From Microbulbifer sp. ALW1 (GTDB taxonomy: Bacteria > Pseudomonadota > Gammaproteobacteria > Pseudomonadales > Cellvibrionaceae), in NCBI RefSeq assembly GCF_009903625.1, contig NZ_CP047569.1:4611001-4675000 (forward strand): DNA of 64,000 nucleotides. The letters run 5' to 3'. Below, in pieces: positions 54,603 through 64,000 of the stretch. The position numbers and the translations under genes were made by a program. Position 1 is the first letter of the stretch; every line of letters starts with the position of its first letter. The notes beneath the pieces were generated by a model. The model was given only the letters and a program-made list of their open reading frames with translations, was not told where the DNA came from and did no database searches.

Positions 54603-54633
54603 ATACTAAAAGGTTCCAGTGAGGGCAAGGCAA
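54603..54633 (-). promoter_or_regulatory. CueR/MerR-type promoter of the Cu+ ATPase
   Basis: On the minus strand -35 TTGCCT (54633-54628) and -10 TAGTAT (54608-54603) are separated by 19 bases, the over-long spacing that MerR-family activators need. The spacer holds CCTTGCC..GGAACC, with the left half alike to known CueR half-sites; the right half is degenerate. No cueR gene is in the window. Confidence 0.6.
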
Positions 54634-54727
54634 ATAAACTGTACGCGTGTTTTATCGCTGGTGTGCGGTCACACACAGCATAGTGGATAGGCCCGGTTTA
54701 CAGCGGGGGATTGGCCGAGGCTATAGC

Positions 54728-54760
54728 CCCAATAAGAAAGCATTTACTTTTCTTATTGGG
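54728..54760. promoter_or_regulatory. Perfect 12-bp inverted repeat before the MFS gene
   Basis: CCCAATAAGAAA (54728-54739) and TTTCTTATTGGG (54749-54760) are perfect inverted arms around nine bases. It lies 48 bases before the MFS start (54808), so it is most likely the operator of the co-transcribed Cys-rich regulator at 56040. It could also act as an mRNA hairpin. The rest of 54572-54807 has no gene. Confidence 0.7.
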
Positions 54761-54807
54761 AGGTCATGCTACTTTAATAAAAAAACACATTGCTTATCTT
54801 AATTCCT

Positions 54808-56043
54808 ATGCCAATTTCCAATGCAAAAACGACACTGCTGGCAGTGATGTTGGTGACCCTGGTTGGCACCGGCGGCATTGCACTTCCTTACCCAGTGCTC
54901 GCGCCGCTGTTTCTTGACGGCCCGGCGAATGACCTTACCCACTTTATGAATATGCCGCCCAAGCTGTTGCTGGGCATAGTACTTGCTCTATTTCCCCTTG
55001 GTTTACTAATTGGCAGCAGTATCGTTGGCGCCGTGTCCGATCAGCTGGGTCGGCGGCGCACGCTGGTCTTCACCCTGTTACTGGCGGCCGCGGGATACGC
55101 GCTGTCGGCGCTCGCGCTGAGCGCCCAGAATTTCCTGCTGTTCGCCGCGGCGCGCTTTTTGACCGGGCTTTGCGAGGGCAATATCGCCATCGCCCGGGCA
55201 ATGGCGGCAGATCTACATCCGACCATCGACCGCACCCGCGCGCTGTCACTGGCCATGGCCTGTTCCTATGCCGGTTGGTTGCTGGGACCTCTCAGCGGTG
55301 GATACCTCGGCGTGCACGGCCCCGAAACCGTGTTCTGGGGCGGTGCTGTGGCGGTGATCGCGTGCGCGGCACTGGCGCAAATACTGATGCCCGCAGATAC
55401 TCAGCGTAAATCCAAAGGCCTTGCGCTGATGACGCTGGTGCGCTCGCAGAATTCGCTGGCGCTCTGGCGTGAACCCGCAATCCGTGCCATGGCGCTGTTC
55501 AACCTGTTGTTCTGTCTCGGCGTCAATGCGTTCTATGAGTTTTATCCCTTTTGGCTGGTGGAAAAATTCGGCTACCAATCCCACCAGATCGCATGGAATA
55601 CCGTTATCGTCACAGGTGTAATGATTGCAACCAGTGCACTGGCGATTCCTACTCTGAAAACACGTTTCGGCGCGGAGCTTGTGGTTTTCAAAGGCGCCGT
55701 AGGCCTGGGGGTCTTGTTGCTGTTACTACCTTGGGCAAATGCCCAGGGCGCATTCGCCCTGTTTGCCCTGATTGGCGTCGGGATATCCACGGTGAATGGT
55801 GTGTTTCCGGCCATCATGTCCGAACGTTTCGAACAGTATGGCCAGGGGCGGGTGATGGGACTGCTGACGGCCAACTTCTGCCTTACCAGCACTGCTATTG
55901 CGTTGATGGGTAGCGGCCTGGCATTGCTGGGAAGCCAGTGGACGCTGGTGCTCGGCGGCCTGCTGTGCCTCGCGAGCGCGGCCTGGTTTGCAATACTACA
56001 CCGCGCATCCGATGATTGGCCCGCAAAGGCAGATGCACAATGA
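54808..56043 (+). CDS. MFS transporter, drug/H+ antiporter-like
   Basis: A 411-residue major facilitator protein from ATG 54808 (MPISNAKTTLL), with twelve membrane helices. Motif A is seen as GAVSDQLGRRRTLVF after helix 2, and helix 4/5 carries ARFLTGLCEGNIAIARAMAAD, both typical of efflux transporters of the DHA group. The C-terminal half has the looser pattern GSGLALLGSQWTLVLGG. Its stop overlaps the start of a Cys-rich regulator gene (ATGA), so they form one unit, preceded by a perfect inverted repeat. Substrate cannot be told; the regulator may sense redox or metal, and the pump may export a related small molecule. Confidence 0.85.
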   Translation: MPISNAKTTLLAVMLVTLVGTGGIALPYPVLAPLFLDGPANDLTHFMNMPPKLLLGIVLALFPLGLLIGSSIVGAVSDQLGRRRTLVFTLLLAAAGYALSALALSAQNFLLFAAARFLTGLCEGNIAIARAMAADLHPTIDRTRALSLAMACSYAGWLLGPLSGGYLGVHGPETVFWGGAVAVIACAALAQILMPADTQRKSKGLALMTLVRSQNSLALWREPAIRAMALFNLLFCLGVNAFYEFYPFWLVEKFGYQSHQIAWNTVIVTGVMIATSALAIPTLKTRFGAELVVFKGAVGLGVLLLLLPWANAQGAFALFALIGVGISTVNGVFPAIMSERFEQYGQGRVMGLLTANFCLTSTAIALMGSGLALLGSQWTLVLGGLLCLASAAWFAILHRASDDWPAKADAQ

Positions 56044-56705
56044 CCATGTCCCAATCGCGAACCACACAACCAAACGACAGCGGCAATTCCCGCGAGCAAA
56101 TCCTCTACTTACTGAAGACCCGCGGCGCGCAATCCGCGCGGTTTATCGCCGATAGTCTGGGAATCACCACTGTGGGTGCTCGCCAGCACCTGAACCAGCT
56201 CGCAGATGAGGGATTGCTGAGCCGCTGCGACCGCGCGGAAAAGGTAGGGCGACCGGCCAGCTACTGGGAGCTGACGGATAAAGCGCAGCAGCGCTTTCCG
56301 GATCGCCACGGCGACCTTGCCGTGAAGCTGATCGACAGTGTGCGGGAAGTCTTCGGTGAACGGGGCCTAGATACGCTGATTGGCCAGCGTGAAAAGGAGT
56401 CACTGACAGAGTACCTGCGCGCGCTGGCAAACTGTCAGACCCTGGGAGCAAAGGTCAAAAAACTCGCGGAATTGCGGGACAGGGAAGGCTATATGGCTCA
56501 GGCAATACGGGAAAAGCGCGGTATATGGTTGCTGGTGGAAAACCACTGCCCGATTTGTGCCGCAGCACGCCAGTGCCGCGGTTTCTGCCGATCGGAGCTG
56601 GAGATATTCCGCCGATGTCTGCCGGAAGCTCATGTAGAGCGCTGCGAGTACCTGCTGGACGGCGCGCGCCGCTGCGCCTACAGAGTTTCCGTACGGCCGC
56701 AATAG
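56040..56705 (+). CDS. Winged-helix regulator with a C-terminal Cys cluster (SufR/COG2345-like)
   Basis: A 221-residue protein from the ATG at 56040, overlapping the stop of the MFS gene. The N-terminal ~90 residues are a winged helix: REQILYLLKTRGAQSARFIA, ITTVGARQHLNQLADEGLLS and RPASYWELTDKA. The C-terminal part has six Cys: CPICAAARQCRGFC, then HVERCEYLLD and GARRCAYRV, resembling the 2Fe-2S or 4Fe-4S sites of SufR-like regulators. So it may sense iron-sulfur state, oxygen or nitric oxide. Its likely operator is the 12-bp inverted repeat before the MFS gene. The Cys pattern is seen directly, the cofactor is inferred. A few bases after it the next operon begins. Confidence 0.82.
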   Translation: MTMSQSRTTQPNDSGNSREQILYLLKTRGAQSARFIADSLGITTVGARQHLNQLADEGLLSRCDRAEKVGRPASYWELTDKAQQRFPDRHGDLAVKLIDSVREVFGERGLDTLIGQREKESLTEYLRALANCQTLGAKVKKLAELRDREGYMAQAIREKRGIWLLVENHCPICAAARQCRGFCRSELEIFRRCLPEAHVERCEYLLDGARRCAYRVSVRPQ

Positions 56706-56808
56706 CTTCAGCCTGAGTGGCTGCGAGACTCAAGAGTCTTTACCTGAACCACAGGTCAGCGGCCAAATCCACTCCCGATGCCCGTGCCCCGGGTGGTATC
56801 ATCGCCGC

Positions 56809-58125
56809 ATGAAACACCCCCTACTTCCGGAACGCCCCCTCGTCATATCCCCTACTCTGGCCGCAACTCTGGGCCTGGAGGAGTCGGTATTGCTCAGTGC
56901 GCTGGGTGACCTGATACCGTTTTTACCGGTGGAGTCACATCCAGGAAGGGACTGGTATACCGCCGATAGCGACCAGCTGCAGCAACTGCTGCCTTTCTGG
57001 GAGCCGGCTGATATTCAGCGGGTGTCCACCAGCCTGCGCAACCAGGGCGCGCTTCTGTTAGGTGCAGCACCTTACGGCAGCAGTGCCATGCTCAAGTTTG
57101 CACTGCCAACCGTGCAGTCACATGGTCGTGCTCCCGCCCCACAAGCGCCGACACCGACGCCGCGGGCAGCAAACACCATCTCCCCCAGCTGGCAGCCCGA
57201 TGCTGAGACCATGGCGCGTATTGCCCAGCTGGGTGTACCGGAACACTTTGTGCGCGAGCAACTACCCGAGTTCGTCACTTACTGGCGCGACCGCGGTGAG
57301 AGCCGACATTCATTCGGTTCCCTGTTTCTCAAGCTGGTTAAAAGCAAGTGGGAGTCTTTCCGCGCAACTCAGGGACGCAAGCTACCGCTTCCTTCCCAGT
57401 GGCGACCCGGTGAAGGCACTCTCGGCAAGCTCGCTGACGAGGGAGTTCCGAGTACTTTCGTCCGCCGCTGTATGCAGCGTTTTGTGGAGTACCACCGCAG
57501 TAGTGGCAAGCAGTCCGTTTCCTGGGACCTGGAGTTCAATGACTGGGTAATGGAAGACTGGGAGAAGCAGGAAACCCCCTTCATTGAGAAGCGCAAACCT
57601 GAGCCTATAACCCGGGACTGGCAACCCAGCGAGCACACCTGGGAGCAATTGCGCCGGCTGGCCATCAACCCCAATTTTGCCGCAGAATTACTCCCCGAGT
57701 TTATCTATAAATGGCTTGAGCGCGGTGGCCACAGTGCCCGCTGGGGTGAGCTGTTTATCGAATACGCGCGGGAAGAATGGGCCTATTACTGCCAAGGGAT
57801 CGAGAAAAACCCGGTGGCCAAGCCCATGTCCCGCAACTGGCAGCCCTCGAGTGACTGCCTCGGGCACCTGCTAAATCAATGTGAAATCGACCGCGAATTT
57901 GCCCTCGGCCTGGTACCCGAGTTCCGTCTTTACTGGCAGGAACAGGGAGGTGCACGCAAGAGCTGGGACGCTGTTTTCGTTCGCCACGCGCGCTACCAAT
58001 GGGCGGAGCGCAACAAGTTCGCAATAGGACAACATCATGGCAAGCCACAAGATTCCGGGCACCCAGTTAACCAGCGCACAAGAGACACATCAGTCTGGGA
58101 CATCGTCACAGACACAAACTGGTAA
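56809..58125 (+). CDS. DnaT-like protein with four tandem DnaT domains
   Basis: A 438-residue protein. Residues ~1-105 resemble the winged-helix N-terminal part of primosome proteins (PLVISPTLAATLGLEESVLL). Then four copies of the DnaT C-terminal domain follow, each opening with W-x-P: PSWQPDAETMARIAQLGVPE, PSQWRPGEGTLGKLADEG, TRDWQPSEHTWEQLRRLAIN and SRNWQPSSDCLGHLLNQCEI, and each closing with F-x-x-(Y/W) and a terminal W (e.g. HSFGSLFLKLVKSKW). Escherichia coli DnaT has one such domain. DnaT helps load the replicative helicase at PriA-bound forks by binding single-stranded DNA. Four domains may bind a longer strand. The gene overlaps the next one by 89 bases in another frame. Confidence 0.8.
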   Translation: MKHPLLPERPLVISPTLAATLGLEESVLLSALGDLIPFLPVESHPGRDWYTADSDQLQQLLPFWEPADIQRVSTSLRNQGALLLGAAPYGSSAMLKFALPTVQSHGRAPAPQAPTPTPRAANTISPSWQPDAETMARIAQLGVPEHFVREQLPEFVTYWRDRGESRHSFGSLFLKLVKSKWESFRATQGRKLPLPSQWRPGEGTLGKLADEGVPSTFVRRCMQRFVEYHRSSGKQSVSWDLEFNDWVMEDWEKQETPFIEKRKPEPITRDWQPSEHTWEQLRRLAINPNFAAELLPEFIYKWLERGGHSARWGELFIEYAREEWAYYCQGIEKNPVAKPMSRNWQPSSDCLGHLLNQCEIDREFALGLVPEFRLYWQEQGGARKSWDAVFVRHARYQWAERNKFAIGQHHGKPQDSGHPVNQRTRDTSVWDIVTDTNW

Positions 58126-58690
58126 TCCACAACTGGAAGCGCGCAAGCGGGCTCTCAATGAGGTGTTCGGACTGCTGAAACTGAGTTATCACAACCAGTT
58201 CAACTCTGCATTTCAGGACGTACAAACACTGAATCACGCGAAGCGACTTTGGCTTGAGTCTCTCTCTGGCTTTACCCCGGAGCAGATACTGGCAGGTGCC
58301 AAGCGCGCTATCAAACAGTGTGAGTACCTACCTACCGTACATCGTATGCTGCAGCTGTGTGCTGAGGGTGAAGGCGGTTTGCCGGAGGTGCGCGCCGCGT
58401 ATCGTGAGGCCTGCAACGCCCCCAGTCCCAAAGCCAACCAAAAGTGGAGTCACCCGGCGGTTTACCACGCCGGTCGCGCTGCGGACTGGTTCTTCCTCGC
58501 TAACAATCCCGAATCGTCGGCATTTCCGGTATTCGCTGCCCACTATAAAAAGATTTGTGAACGATTGATGGCGGGAGAGCAGTTGCCTGCACCGGAGCAG
58601 GTACAGCTGGAGCACAATCAGGGCAAACCGCTCTCCAAATCCGAAAATGCCAAAAAGTTGGCAGAATTGCGTGCACAACTGAAAATATGA
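58037..58690 (+). CDS. Lambda-P-like helicase-loader protein
   Basis: A 217-residue protein whose ATG (58037) lies inside the end of the DnaT-like gene, an 89-base overlap in a different frame. The N-terminal 30 residues are Ser/Thr/Gln-rich; the rest matches replication protein P of phages and of some gammaproteobacterial chromosomes: LNEVFGLLKLSYHNQFNSAF, LWLESLSGFTPEQILAGAKR, EYLPTVHRMLQLCAEGEGGL and RAAYREACNAP, with a helix-rich end. P proteins bind DnaB and load it. Next to a DnaT-like gene and near DnaA boxes it may serve fork restart or initiation. No phage structural or integrase genes are near, so it appears domesticated. Confidence 0.8.
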   Translation: MASHKIPGTQLTSAQETHQSGTSSQTQTGNPQLEARKRALNEVFGLLKLSYHNQFNSAFQDVQTLNHAKRLWLESLSGFTPEQILAGAKRAIKQCEYLPTVHRMLQLCAEGEGGLPEVRAAYREACNAPSPKANQKWSHPAVYHAGRAADWFFLANNPESSAFPVFAAHYKKICERLMAGEQLPAPEQVQLEHNQGKPLSKSENAKKLAELRAQLKI

Positions 58691-58789
58691 TTTGATGTTA
58701 GGGCCAGATAATAATGCTGGCCCTGTAAGTTTCCGCACAGGAGTTCCGCGGAAGATTCAAGTCACTCCCTTCGCACAGCAGGTATCGCC

Positions 58790-59506
58790 ATGGCCCGGCT
58801 CCCTCTTCTGCTTGTGGTACCCCTTCTCACTTTTGCAGCCACCGCTGTAAAAGCGGACTTTTACTCCCACCGCTACGGCGGCCTCAGTATCCAGAACAGC
58901 GAGTTTTCTGGCCTTTGCAGTGACGCCAGCCGCTTTGTAAGCGGCTTGAATCGCGACGAGCAAAGCGCAGTGGTCGATGGCTGCGCGGATAATGGAGCAG
59001 GACTGAAGCTCTATGGAGGCTGGCAGTGGACACCGTATATGGCCGTAGAGGCGGACTTTAGGCAGACATCGACGTCGGAACTCACGTTTAACGTCAGAAG
59101 CCCTGAACTGCCCCAGCTCAATATCAAAGAGCGTATCCAGACCCGCATGGGTAATGCCTACCTGGTTGGGCATTGGCCATTAAACAGATCGGGGCTCAGT
59201 GTATTCGGAAAACTGGGTGGAGGCTTTTGGCTGAGCCAGGTTGATGTTCGTCAACGGGGACAGGCAATCGCCATGGTTCGCTTTATCGATGGCAGCGTGG
59301 GACCAATGGCGTTCCCTGTAGACGCTAGCTTCTCGGAAAACGGCAGTGGCTTTCACTGGGGATACGGCGCCGGAGTCAGCTACCGCTTCCGAGACCGCTG
59401 GACGGTAAGAGCCGAGTGGGAGCTATTTCCAGAAATTGGCAGCAATGACCTACGTGGCGAGTACGAAGTGGAATCTGCCTCCCTGGGCTGGACCATGCAC
59501 TTTTAG
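58790..59506 (+). CDS. Outer membrane beta-barrel protein (OmpA-like N-terminal type)
   Basis: A 238-residue protein with signal peptide MARLPLLLVVPLLTFAAT ending VKA. The mature chain alternates aromatic and polar residues as in an eight-strand barrel: LYGGWQWTPYMAVEADFRQ, GNAYLVGHWPLNRSGLSVFGKLGGGFW, FHWGYGAGVSYRFRDRWTVRAEWE, and the terminal SASLGWTMHF with a final Phe, the BAM recognition end. The pattern matches the outer-membrane family with the OmpA N-terminal barrel, without the peptidoglycan-binding domain. Two Cys near the start (CSDASRF and DGCADNG) could bridge an outer loop. Function unknown; it stands alone between the replication genes and the rRNA operon. Confidence 0.78.
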   Translation: MARLPLLLVVPLLTFAATAVKADFYSHRYGGLSIQNSEFSGLCSDASRFVSGLNRDEQSAVVDGCADNGAGLKLYGGWQWTPYMAVEADFRQTSTSELTFNVRSPELPQLNIKERIQTRMGNAYLVGHWPLNRSGLSVFGKLGGGFWLSQVDVRQRGQAIAMVRFIDGSVGPMAFPVDASFSENGSGFHWGYGAGVSYRFRDRWTVRAEWELFPEIGSNDLRGEYEVESASLGWTMHF

Positions 59507-59625
59507 CCAGCACACCTTCGCTCGTTGCCACGCCTGTGGATTTCCCTCAGGCTCAGGCTGGCACCGAGCCTTTTACCCACCAGGTCAAGTTAAATTAGCG
59601 TTTGATTTCATATATTTTTTTCCAC

Positions 59626-59919
59626 TTACCCACAGCCCTGATTACTAACAGAATCTTGGGATAGTCTTGTGCATAACTTGCGTATAGGCGCCGCAAGCCC
59701 CGCACTGTAAGGGCTCCGGAAGTCCGCACAAAAAAGCATCGCCCCACAGTTCCTTTGGAAAACCAGGTTTTATTACACTGCGACAACAGAGTTACCTTTC
59801 CTCTAGTGCATAGTTAGCCACAGTCCTGCGTTTCCTGTGAATTATTCAGCCTGATCCTTGTGTTTGGCACGTTAAATGACTCAGTTATTCACAGAAATCA
59901 TGGATAGAGTTGTGAATAA
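59626..59919. other. Cluster of DnaA boxes in the long intergenic region
   Basis: Perfect TTATNCACA boxes: 59668-59676 (TGTGCATAA, reverse), 59885-59893 (TTATTCACA) and 59911-59919 (TGTGAATAA, reverse, 17 bases from the previous one, facing it). One-mismatch boxes: 59626-59634 (TTACCCACA), 59814-59822 (TTAGCCACA) and 59836-59844 (TGTGAATTA, reverse). An AT-rich stretch (TTCATATATTTTTTTCC) lies just left. Random expectation for three perfect boxes in this length is very small. It may be a DnaA-titration or reactivation site, or part of an origin. No gene is seen in 59507-60019. Confidence 0.65.
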
Positions 59920-60019
59920 GTTTGGGATAGGCGGTTTGAGTGGCGTGGTTGCTGGGTTTCAGTAACCGTTTAAAAATGCGTCGGTAATCTGGTGGTCATT
60001 TATTGGTAGTAAATGGCGA

Positions 60020-60060
60020 TAAAAAAGCCCTGAGCGTGTTAGCGGTCAGGGCTTTTTTTG
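60020..60060 (+). terminator. Terminator-like hairpin left of the palindromic element
   Basis: AGCCCTGA (60026-60033) pairs with TCAGGGCT (60046-60053), with A6 on the left and T7 on the right. It reads as a terminator on both strands, and on the minus strand backs up the one behind the rRNA operon. Confidence 0.8.
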
Positions 60061-60108
60061 TTTGATCGTGGTGCTGTGCTGGCGGCGGGGTCGATGACCT
60101 ACAGTGGG

Positions 60109-60220
60109 TGTCGAGCTGCGCTCGACATCGCTGCGCGACGCCTTCGGCGCCCCAAGCTTTGCACCTGCGGTGCATGGCTCCGGGGTCGCGCACGACTCAC
60201 ATGGCAGCGCTTTGCGCTGC
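60109..60220. repeat. Chain of four short GC hairpins
   Basis: Four small stems follow each other: TGTCGAG/CTCGACA (60109-60127), CGCC/GGCG (60139-60149), GCACC/GGTGC (60161-60173) and GCAGCGC/GCGCTGC (60204-60220). The GC content is far above the flanks. It resembles extragenic palindromic elements and lies between two terminators. Confidence 0.5.
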
Positions 60221-60254
60221 GAGGTAGTGGGAGAAGTTCATCGTATCCTAAATA

Positions 60255-60285
60255 AAAAAGGGCCACCCGTTTGGGTGGCCCTTTC
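60255..60285 (-). terminator. Terminator of the rRNA operon
   Basis: On the minus strand GGGCCACCC pairs with GGGTGGCCC around AAAC and is followed by a T-rich tail (TTTTTTATT). It lies 13 bases after the 5S gene and also has T's on the plus-strand side, so it works both ways. Confidence 0.92.
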
Positions 60286-60297
60286 TTTTATTTAGAA

Positions 60298-60414
60298 GCC
60301 TGACGATGACCTACTCTCACATGGGGAATCCCCACACTACCATCGGCGATGTTGCGTTTCACTTCTGAGTTCGGCAAGGGATCAGGTGGTTCCACAACTC
60401 TATTGTCGTCAGGC
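60298..60414 (-). rRNA. rrf: 5S ribosomal RNA
   Basis: The minus strand reads TGCCTGACGACAATAGAG to GTCATCGTCAGGC, the two ends forming the terminal helix I. The body has the usual CCGAACTCAGAAGTGAAACG loop and the GTGGGGATTCCCCATGTGAG arm. Length about 117 bases, normal for gammaproteobacteria. Confidence 0.97.
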
Positions 60415-60635
60415 AAACTGGCTTGGGTTGGCTTGGTCTTATGGGCTCGTTGCCCTGCGCTGCCTGTTATCGCTGTTTGCCTCGGTCATTTTGGTGACCG
60501 GCGATAACCCCAAATAAGTCGGTAAAACACTCTGTAGTAATACACCGCAAGTCGATCAATCGAACGTTGCGTCTCTCGGCTCACAATCCGCTGATCGTTA
60601 GATCAGTCAATCGTTAGTAACCATCTCTGTTGTAT
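60415..60635 (-). other. 23S-5S spacer with processing stem
   Basis: The spacer holds TGTAGTAATACACCGCAAG at 60533-60551, which pairs (18 of 19) with the leader side at 63706-63724 across the whole 23S gene, and a local hairpin with arms GTTATCGC and GCGATAAC near 60467-60508. No gene is seen. Confidence 0.75.
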
Positions 60636-63515
<2,880 letters not shown>

Positions 63516-63843
63516 TACAACACAAACGACTACTAACGACTGGACGCGCATTGACTAACGCTTACGTCATGTTTCCACAACAATAAGCGAGTACAACTGC
63601 ACGTTGTATGTATTTGAATGCGACCAAGCATTCAAACACCGGATTGTGTGCTTGAGAGACACACATTTCTATTGATGTTGAGTATCGTTAAATACTCAAC
63701 CTCGCCTTGCAGTGTATTACTACAAAATGTTTCACCTTGTTAAAGAGCATCTGATGTAAAAATCAGAAAGCTAATCTCTTAAAGAATAAACTCTTCAAGA
63801 AACCAGGTTTCTGATCTCTGATGTTTGAATATCGTCAGGAAGA
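63516..63843 (-). other. tRNA-Ala to 23S spacer
   Basis: It holds a hairpin GTTGAGTA/TACTCAAC (63677-63700), the leader arm of the pre-23S stem (63706-63724) and a boxA antitermination site. No gene is seen in it. Confidence 0.8.
63738..63749 (-). promoter_or_regulatory. boxA antitermination site
   Basis: TGCTCTTTAACA on the minus strand is the exact boxA sequence bound by the NusB-S10 complex in rRNA operons, here between tRNA-Ala and 23S. Confidence 0.9.
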
Positions 63844-63919
63844 TGGTGGAGCTATGCGGGATCGAACCGCAGACCTCTTGGATGCAAACCAAGCGCTCTC
63901 CCAGCTGAGCTATAGCCCC
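63844..63919 (-). tRNA. alaT: tRNA-Ala (anticodon TGC)
   Basis: The minus strand reads GGGGCTATAGCTCAGCTGGG to GCATAGCTCCACCA. Acceptor stem GGGGCTA/TAGCTCC, D-arm GCTC/GAGC, anticodon loop TTTGCAT and T-arm with GTTCGATCC are all present, with encoded CCA. It lies in the 16S-23S spacer; tRNA-Ile and 16S should follow beyond the right edge. The last 81 bases of the window (63920-64000) are spacer without a recognisable gene. Confidence 0.98.
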
Positions 63920-64000
63920 ATCGTGATAAGCATTCTTTAATAGAATGTAATTTTCGCGAATTGGTATTTTCAAAGCTCGCCGCATAGCCTGCTATGCAAG

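Noticed and set aside
56809..58690. Calling this region a prophage because of the P-like gene
   Set aside because: No integrase, capsid, lysis or repressor genes are near, and the neighbours are ordinary chromosomal genes.
59507..60019. Calling this the chromosomal origin oriC
   Set aside because: dnaA, dnaN, parAB or gidA are not next to it, and other roles for DnaA boxes exist. I list the boxes only.

Overview
The window is a chromosomal segment of a marine-type gammaproteobacterium. The gene style (several TonB-dependent receptors, CzcCBA, PcoA/CopA-type copper oxidase, a RadA of gammaproteobacterial type, rRNA order 16S-(Ile)-Ala-23S-5S) fits Cellvibrionales such as Microbulbifer or a relative. 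That placement is an inference from gene content, not a database match.

Layout. (1) 1-16.8 kb, plus strand: an apparent operon with a TolC-like channel (cut by the window edge), two HlyD-type adaptors (one carrying an N-terminal GAF-like domain), a protein that seems to join a PqqD-like domain, an M50 membrane metalloprotease and an adaptor domain, and then a 3774-residue surface/secreted protein with an LEPR-XLL-like leader, a DUF4347 domain and a long DUF11 repeat array. No ABC ATPase is seen, so this looks like an unusual secretion route for giant adhesins. (2) 17-22.7 kb: aldehyde dehydrogenase, a nested inverted repeat, a TonB receptor broken by one base in a G run, and a two-gene unit resembling a pore-forming toxin plus a membrane immunity protein. 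(3) 22.7-28.4 kb, minus strand: a B12 salvage locus (cobO, btuB under a cobalamin riboswitch, btuD, btuC, btuF). (4) 28.6-36.4 kb: a DUF6249 membrane protein, radA, and a czcCBA-type divalent metal efflux operon headed by a small Cys/His-rich protein. (5) 36.7-47.8 kb, plus strand: a phosphopantetheinyl transferase, then a copper/metal cluster with two more Cys/His-rich proteins, a TonB receptor, a PepSY protein, a PepSY-NqrF fusion reductase, DUF411, CopA multicopper oxidase and CopB. (6) 47.9-54.6 kb: two alpha/beta hydrolases and an MBL-fold lipoprotein beside a divergent TetR regulator with candidate operators, then a cupredoxin and a CopA-type Cu+ ATPase with a CueR-like promoter. (7) 54.8-59.5 kb, plus strand: MFS transporter with a Cys-rich winged-helix regulator, a four-copy DnaT-like protein overlapping a lambda-P-like helicase-loader gene, and an outer-membrane barrel. 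(8) 59.5-64 kb: an intergenic region with a cluster of DnaA boxes, a hairpin-rich element, and the 3' part of an rRNA operon on the minus strand (tRNA-Ala, 23S, 5S); 16S lies beyond the right edge.

How the parts work together: metal homeostasis dominates the middle. CzcCBA would export divalent cations across both membranes, the CopA ATPase moves Cu+ to the periplasm, CopA oxidase, CopB, DUF411 and the cupredoxin handle periplasmic copper, and the TonB receptor plus PepSY/NqrF pair may import and reduce a metal complex. The first 17 kb are the best candidate for an undescribed system: leader, leader-binding domain, membrane protease and export adaptors all sit in one transcription unit with their giant substrate.
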